A DNA stretch of 18,209 nucleotides from CAWBRT01 sp050015355 (GTDB lineage Bacteria > Acidobacteriota > Terriglobia > Terriglobales > Acidobacteriaceae), in the NCBI GenBank assembly GCA_050015355.1, contig JBEKBO010000100.1:1-18209 (forward strand). Reading direction: 5' to 3'. The notes under the pieces were generated by a model, which saw only the letters and a list, made by a program, of their open reading frames with translations, searched no databases and was not told where the DNA came from. The position numbers were made by a program, and so were the translations under genes. Of the stretch, positions 14,388-18,209 are shown in pieces (position 1 is the first letter of the stretch; every line of letters begins with the position of its first letter).

Positions 14388-15206
14388 TTACTCCGCCCTC
14401 GTGCCGTTCGGTTCGTCGTGGCCGTCTTCGCGCTCTCCGGCGGAGGCATCGCGAGTGGCTTCGTCGAGCAGGCGCATGCCTTCCAGCAAAAGCGCCTGGG
14501 TTGATCGCGTCGTGGTGCGCAGATCGGTAGCGGCCTTGAAGTCGATTTCGAAGGTTCCCCCGCCCTGCCAACGCAGCGCGTCGTAGACCGCATCGTCGCC
14601 GAGCAACCAGCCGCTTGCGGCATGCACCAGTTGCCCTTCCACAAAATAAATTTCGCAGTGCTGTTGATTCCCCGACGAGAGATTCGACGCCGCTTTCCTG
14701 GTGCCTGGCGGTTCGCCGGTCAGCGCCAGGCAGCAACTCTTGCGGCCCATCTCCAACGATTGCACCAGGTCGGTGACGCTCATCTGCGCCAGCGTCCCGT
14801 GAACGGAGTTGCCGCCCACCGGGCGGATCATGCGCTCCAGGTTGATGCGCTCCACAATGCGCCGCACACGGCTTTGCAGGTCGCGGATCAAGAAGGGCTT
14901 TTCGATGACCTCGCCGACACTATCATCGAAAGTCCGGTGGGATTCGCCACTGCTGTCCCGGGCCGTAAGCAGAATCAGCGGCGCGGTGAGCCGTCGGCCA
15001 AGTTCTTGCAGCAGCGATGGATCGCCGCTCGATCCCAGTTCGGCATCCACAATGACCAGGTCGGGCGCGGCCGCCTCGAGCTGCTGAAGCGCCTCGGCGC
15101 CATCGGCGGCCAGTTGGACGCTGCCGAATGACTCGAGACCCTGGCCAACCAACTCGCGGATCATGGGGTTGTCATCGATCACCAGGATTCTGATAGCAGT
15201 TGCCAT
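14388..15206 (-). CDS. Response regulator: receiver plus DUF4388 (PatA-like) domain
   Basis: 272 residues. Residues 5-120 are a receiver with D11-D12, phospho-acceptor D54 (LVIVDAEL), T81 and K103-P104. Residues about 132-245 match DUF4388, the PatA-like N-terminal domain (VHGTLAQMSVTDLVQSLEMG, EIYFVEGQLVHAASG, GDDAVYDALRWQGGGTFEID). The tail (about 250-272) is acidic and disordered. There is no DNA-binding domain, so its output is probably a protein interaction. A weak AGGT precedes the ATG. It begins 6 bases after the moaC stop, implying translation coupling or a shared mRNA. No partner kinase is in the window. Confidence 0.88.
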   Translation of the reverse strand: MATAIRILVIDDNPMIRELVGQGLESFGSVQLAADGAEALQQLEAAAPDLVIVDAELGSSGDPSLLQELGRRLTAPLILLTARDSSGESHRTFDDSVGEVIEKPFLIRDLQSRVRRIVERINLERMIRPVGGNSVHGTLAQMSVTDLVQSLEMGRKSCCLALTGEPPGTRKAASNLSSGNQQHCEIYFVEGQLVHAASGWLLGDDAVYDALRWQGGGTFEIDFKAATDLRTTTRSTQALLLEGMRLLDEATRDASAGEREDGHDEPNGTRAE

Positions 15207-15212
15207 GGTTAC

Positions 15213-15686
15213 CTAGGTTGCCGGGCGCATGTAGGGGCCGCTTTTGCCGCCGCTCTTGCTCTCGAGGACAACCTCGCGGATCTCTATGCCTTTGTCCAGC
15301 GCCTTGCACATATCGTATACGGTTAAAGCCGCGATGCAAGCCGCCGTCATGGCTTCCATCTCGACGCCCGTCACGGCGGTGGTGCTGGCTGTGGCGCGAA
15401 TGCGCACGCCATTCTCGCACAGCTCCAGGTGCACATCAACGTGCGCGAGGGGAATAGGATGACACATCGGGACTAGTTCCGACGTGCGTTTGGCCGCCAT
15501 GATCCCGGCCACGCGGGCCACTTCAAAGGGATCGCCTTTCGGGTTCTCCGGCAGCGCCGCCAGCACCTTGGGGCTCATCCTGACCACGGCCGTCGCCACA
15601 GCGGTTCGTTTCGTCGCGGACTTTTCGGAGACGTCGACCATGCGTGCGCGGCCCTGCGAGTCGTAATGTGAGAGCTTGTTCTTCAT
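15213..15686 (-). CDS. moaC: Cyclic pyranopterin monophosphate synthase (MoaC)
   Basis: 157 residues, the normal MoaC length. With MoaA it converts GTP to cyclic pyranopterin monophosphate, the first stage of molybdenum cofactor synthesis, in the cytoplasm. Conserved blocks: MVDVSEK (16-22), GDPFEVARVAGIMAAKRTSE (51-70), LVPMCHPIPL (71-80), TGVEMEAMTAA (106-116) and YDMCKALDKG (124-133), which hold the active-site residues D125 and K128. There is no obvious Shine-Dalgarno; instead a repeat of ACTTGAAACT type lies just upstream (15692-15730). moaA is not in the window. It lies downstream of the damaged moeA on the same strand and 6 bases before the DUF4388 regulator. Confidence 0.95.
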   Translation of the reverse strand: MKNKLSHYDSQGRARMVDVSEKSATKRTAVATAVVRMSPKVLAALPENPKGDPFEVARVAGIMAAKRTSELVPMCHPIPLAHVDVHLELCENGVRIRATASTTAVTGVEMEAMTAACIAALTVYDMCKALDKGIEIREVVLESKSGGKSGPYMRPAT

Positions 15687-15691
15687 TGAAT

Positions 15692-15730
15692 CAGTCTCGA
15701 GTTTCCAGCTTCAAGTTTCAAGTTCGAGTC
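15692..15730 (-). repeat. ACTTGAAACT-type repeat upstream of moaC
   Basis: On the minus strand the leader of moaC holds degenerate copies of a GAAACT(C/T)GA unit, including the exact 10-mer ACTTGAAACT (15723-15714) that also occurs twice just before the RNase H gene (1411-1420, 1432-1441). In both cases it sits within about 10-30 bases of the start codon and in the same orientation as the gene. Confidence 0.5.
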
Positions 15731-15843
15731 TCGCCCCGCTTCGACCGCCCTGACATGGGAGGATGTCCTGTTCAACCATACCAGCGTCAGCTACTTGGCG
15801 GGGTGGCTTTCATAGAGAATGGCCGAAGCGACAATCTGTCGCT

Positions 15844-17084
15844 TTATCGCAGTTCCGTGCCGAAAAGCAGAACGCTAACCGCTTCTCCGGCGTTTATCCG
15901 TTCACGATCGTCAGGAACCACCAGGTAGCAGTTGGCGCATGAGGCGCAAACCAGATCGCCGGAACCGCGTGAGTTCAGATACTCCACCTCGATGCTTCCC
16001 GGTCCTCCACTCAACTTGGCCGGCAGAAACCGCGTGAGTCCGGTGGGTGTGCGCAATTCGGTTTTCAGCCGTGCCGAAGCGAACAGCAGGGGAGCGGGCT
16101 CGCCTCCAGCGAGGGCGCGAAGCACCGGAGCGACAAACAGTTCAAAGGTGACGAGCGTCGACACTGGGTTCCCTGGCAGGCCGAAAAACGGCACACGGCG
16201 CACTTCCGCAGGCTCGCGCGCCGTCCCCGAACGCTTACGCTGCCGTTTGACAGGCGCCTCGGCTTCGCCGAAGACGATGGGCCTGCCCGGCTGAATCCGC
16301 GCCCCGGTGAAGTAGAACTCAGCCTTGAACTCTTTCAGCACATCCTCCACCAGGTCGTACTTGCCCATCGAGACCCCACCGGAGAGCAATGCAAGATCGT
16401 GCTGCAAGGCCATCGCGATCAACTCCCGCAACTCGCGAGGATGATCGGGTGCAATCGGCAGCGGGACAGCTTCTCCGCCGGCCAACTCGATCTGTGCCGC
16501 CAGCGAATGCAGGTTGGAGTCGCGAATCTGGCAGGGACCGGGGAAAGTGTGAACCGGAACAATCTCGTCGCCCGTGGCCAGCACCGCCACTTGCGGACGG
16601 CGGAAGACAGTGACCGTGGCGTAGCCTGCTGACGCGGCAACGGCTATGCCGGTCGGAGTTAACCGCGTACCCACATCGAACAAGAGTTGGCTCTCGCCCG
16701 CCTCGGCGCCCCTGGGAACGATGTTTTCCCCGGCTGCTACCTCATAGGGACAGGAGCGCCGGTCATAATAGCGACAGCCTCGCCGGGCAGCAGCCTCCGC
16801 GGCATCGACTCCGGCGCGGCTCCGGCCTTGATTTCGCCAACGATCTTCAGACGGGCCGGAATCACGGCCAAGTCGGCCGATCGCACCGCGAATCCGTCGC
16901 GCGTGGCCCGCGGAAATGGCGGAAAATCGCGGTCGGCACGAATTGGAGACGCCAGAAACCGGGCGAGCGAGCGGTTCAGCGAAACCTTTTCCGTGGCCGC
17001 CGGCTTTAAGCGCCGGGCCTGGTTCTCAACCACCTGGCGCGCTTGGCAAAACGATAACACCTGCTCATGGCTCGAGAGCTTCAT
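15844..17084 (-). pseudogene. moeA: Molybdopterin molybdenumtransferase (MoeA), disrupted by internal deletion and frameshift
   Basis: MoeA inserts molybdate into adenylylated molybdopterin. The first half reads from ATG 17084 to a TAG at 16739-16737: 115 residues including FPPFPRATRDGFAVR and GEAVAIMTGAPVP. The second half continues in another frame, from about 16743 (EVAAGENIVPRGAEAGESQL, then VGTRLTPTG...) to the stop at 15844. It contains ATGDEI, LLSGGVSMGKYDLVEDVL and FFGLPGNPVSTLVTFELFV. Against E. coli MoeA, about 23 residues between PVP and the EVxxGxNI segment are missing, including the GADAVV block. So this is a deletion, not a single-base slip. A basic insert (APVKRQRKRSGTAREPAEVR) precedes GLPGNP. 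A sequencing or assembly fault could also explain it. A TTG at 16683 could restart the second half, but the product would lack the conserved block. Confidence 0.85.
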
Positions 17085-17207
17085 GCTGGAGAGTTACCAT
17101 CCCGGACCCGGTTGCCCGGGTACATAGAATATACGCAAGCCACGTTGCCGGCGCCCCGATCGTCCGCCGGCCGGCGAATCGCCAGCCCCGGGCTGCCGCC
17201 TGGAACG

Positions 17208-17978
17208 CTATTTCTTGCCCTTCTTGGCAGTTCCGTACTGGGTCTCAATCTTGGCTCCAATCATGGCCAGCATCTCCTTCACCGGCTCTGCGAACTGTCC
17301 GTTCGGGCTCAGCTCGAGATACTTCTGAAAGGCCTCCTCGGTACCCTCTGGCGCCGTCATCTTGCCGTCTTTGTCGACCTTGGCTTTGCCGATCAGGTTG
17401 ATACCTTTCTGATAGTAGGCCTCGGCTTTTTTCGGGTCGGCGGCAATCGCCTTATCGAAGGCGGCGATGGCTTCGTCCGACTTACCCTGAATGGTCAGCG
17501 CCGCGCCGGCGTTGTACCAGTACATGGCGGCGTTGGGGTTATGCTTGGGATCGCTCGGATTCTTGTCGTTCAGCTCGGCTGCTGTCTTGAACTCGCCGAC
17601 CGCATCGTCCATCTGCCGACGCCGGAGGTAGGCCGTGCCCAGCAGATTGTGATATGCATGACTTTCCCGGTTCAGCCCCACGGCTTTCTTAAAGGCCTCG
17701 ATGGCCTCTGGATACTGCTTGGCGCCGAGATGCGACAGGCCCAGGCTGACCCAAAGCACATCCTGGCTCGGGTCCTGCTGCGTGGCTTCTTGCATGATCG
17801 AGACCGCCTTCTGGAAATCGCCTGCCTGCCGAGCCGCCGACGCTTGCTGCAGCATCTGGTTGAGTGCCTTGATTTTTTCGTTCTGGCTGACGGCATCCTG
17901 CGGTTTCTGAACCTCGGCGTTGGCGCATAAAAACATCGCCAGCACCAATGGGATTAAGATTGCGATTCGATTTTTCAT
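17208..17978 (-). CDS. Periplasmic tetratricopeptide-repeat protein
   Basis: 256 residues. The N-terminus (MKNRIAILIPLVLAMFLCAN) is a signal peptide with a likely signal peptidase I site after ANA (19-21). C18 does not sit in a good lipobox, so a lipoprotein is less likely. TPR units lie at about 41-70, 75-104, 109-138, 154-183 and 187-225, with recognisable helix pairs such as YPEAIEAFKKAVGLNRESHA and SDEAIAAFDKAIAADPKKAE. The last unit is interrupted by a VDKDGKMTAP insert. The tail is Lys-rich (AKKGKK). TPR proteins are scaffolds, and the partner cannot be told. It lies 81 bases after queC and 123 bases before moeA, so it is probably in the same transcription unit or starts a new one. Confidence 0.88.
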   Translation of the reverse strand: MKNRIAILIPLVLAMFLCANAEVQKPQDAVSQNEKIKALNQMLQQASAARQAGDFQKAVSIMQEATQQDPSQDVLWVSLGLSHLGAKQYPEAIEAFKKAVGLNRESHAYHNLLGTAYLRRRQMDDAVGEFKTAAELNDKNPSDPKHNPNAAMYWYNAGAALTIQGKSDEAIAAFDKAIAADPKKAEAYYQKGINLIGKAKVDKDGKMTAPEGTEEAFQKYLELSPNGQFAEPVKEMLAMIGAKIETQYGTAKKGKK

Positions 17979-17993
17979 CTCGCCTCACGTCGT

Positions 17994-18031
17994 AGAGCAA
18001 TTCCACAGTCGGTATACCCCCGGAGTATCAC
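17994..18031 (+). repeat. AGAGCAATTCC-type dispersed repeat, copy 6
   Basis: AGAGCAATTCCACAGTCGGT continues into ATACCC. It lies between queC and the TPR gene and reads in the opposite direction to them. Confidence 0.5.
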
Positions 18032-18059
18032 CGCCGGGCATAGCTTCCGCGATTCCGGT

Positions 18060-18209
18060 CTAGGATGGCTCTGCTTCAAGCGATGCGCCTGCCTCATAAG
18101 GTATGGGATCTTGCATGCCGGCAGCTTCGAAGGCGCGCAGCCGCAGGACGCAGCTTTCGCACACTCCGCATGCCCTGCTCTGGCCGCTGTAGCACGACCA
18201 CGTAAGCTC
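18060..18209 (-). CDS. queC: 7-cyano-7-deazaguanine synthase (QueC), C-terminal end
   Basis: Only the last 49 codons are in the window; the gene runs off the right edge. The frame reads LTWSCYSGQSRACGVCESCV, then LRLRAFEAAGMQDPIPY, which matches the QueC C-terminus. The visible cysteines C6, C14, C17 and C20 (counted from the first visible residue) are the four zinc ligands of the family. QueC converts 7-carboxy-7-deazaguanine to preQ0 with ATP and ammonia, for queuosine tRNA modification. The stop TAG is at 18062-18060, and the tail after PIPY is short and acidic. Confidence 0.9.
   Translation of the reverse strand, partial: ELTWSCYSGQSRACGVCESCVLRLRAFEAAGMQDPIPYEAGASLEAEPS

Noticed and set aside
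17067..17930. 287-codon plus-strand frame
   Set aside because: Antisense to the TPR gene, whose signal peptide and repeats are clear.

Overview
The window looks like a chromosomal housekeeping segment of a GC-rich Gram-negative bacterium, most likely an Acidobacteriota (Terriglobia-like soil lineage). That is an inference from the gene mix (a DPP-IV-type S9 peptidase with a signal peptide, receiver-DUF4388 proteins, CxxC-rich orphan proteins) and from the short dispersed palindromic repeats in most intergenic gaps. I saw no rRNA, tRNA, CRISPR array, transposase, phage gene or toxin-antitoxin operon.

Layout, left to right. Positions 1-329 hold no convincing gene, only a promoter. A calcineurin-like phosphoesterase (330-1088, +) is followed by a 361-base hairpin-rich gap and an RNase HI-like protein (1450-2082, +). 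YqeY/GatB-like protein (2157-2609, -) and an aldo/keto reductase (2833-3864, +) diverge. A coiled-coil zinc-ribbon protein (3889-4914, -) diverges from a small membrane protein (5028-5258, +), a secreted dipeptidyl peptidase IV (5373-7679, +) and a Smr-domain protein (7736-8083, +). HU (8386-8682, -) faces it across a palindromic repeat. A cysteine-knuckle protein of unknown function (9040-9699, +) and folK (9809-10318, +) follow. A stand-alone receiver (10518-10883, -) and a VTT/DedA-like membrane protein (11272-11898, +) are divergent, with a 15-bp perfect dyad and a 5 x 9-bp tandem repeat between them.

From 12233 to the right edge everything is on the minus strand and closely spaced. In transcription order: queC (C-terminal end only), a periplasmic TPR protein, moeA, moaC, a receiver-DUF4388 regulator, a diacylglycerol/lipid kinase and a YdjM-like membrane hydrolase. 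Gaps of 6, 46 and 18 bases link the last four genes, so they are probably co-transcribed. MoaC and MoeA act at different steps of molybdenum cofactor synthesis, but moeA is broken here. It has lost about 23 codons, including the conserved GADAVV block, and the reading frame changes at the junction.

I did not find a clear new defence or metabolic system. The points most worth a second look are the moeA lesion, a possible DUF104-like tail on the RNase H protein, a 90-residue tail on the zinc-ribbon protein, and two families of dispersed intergenic repeats (one built on AGAGCAATTCC, one on a 25-base CATCCTGAG element that forms large inverted repeats).
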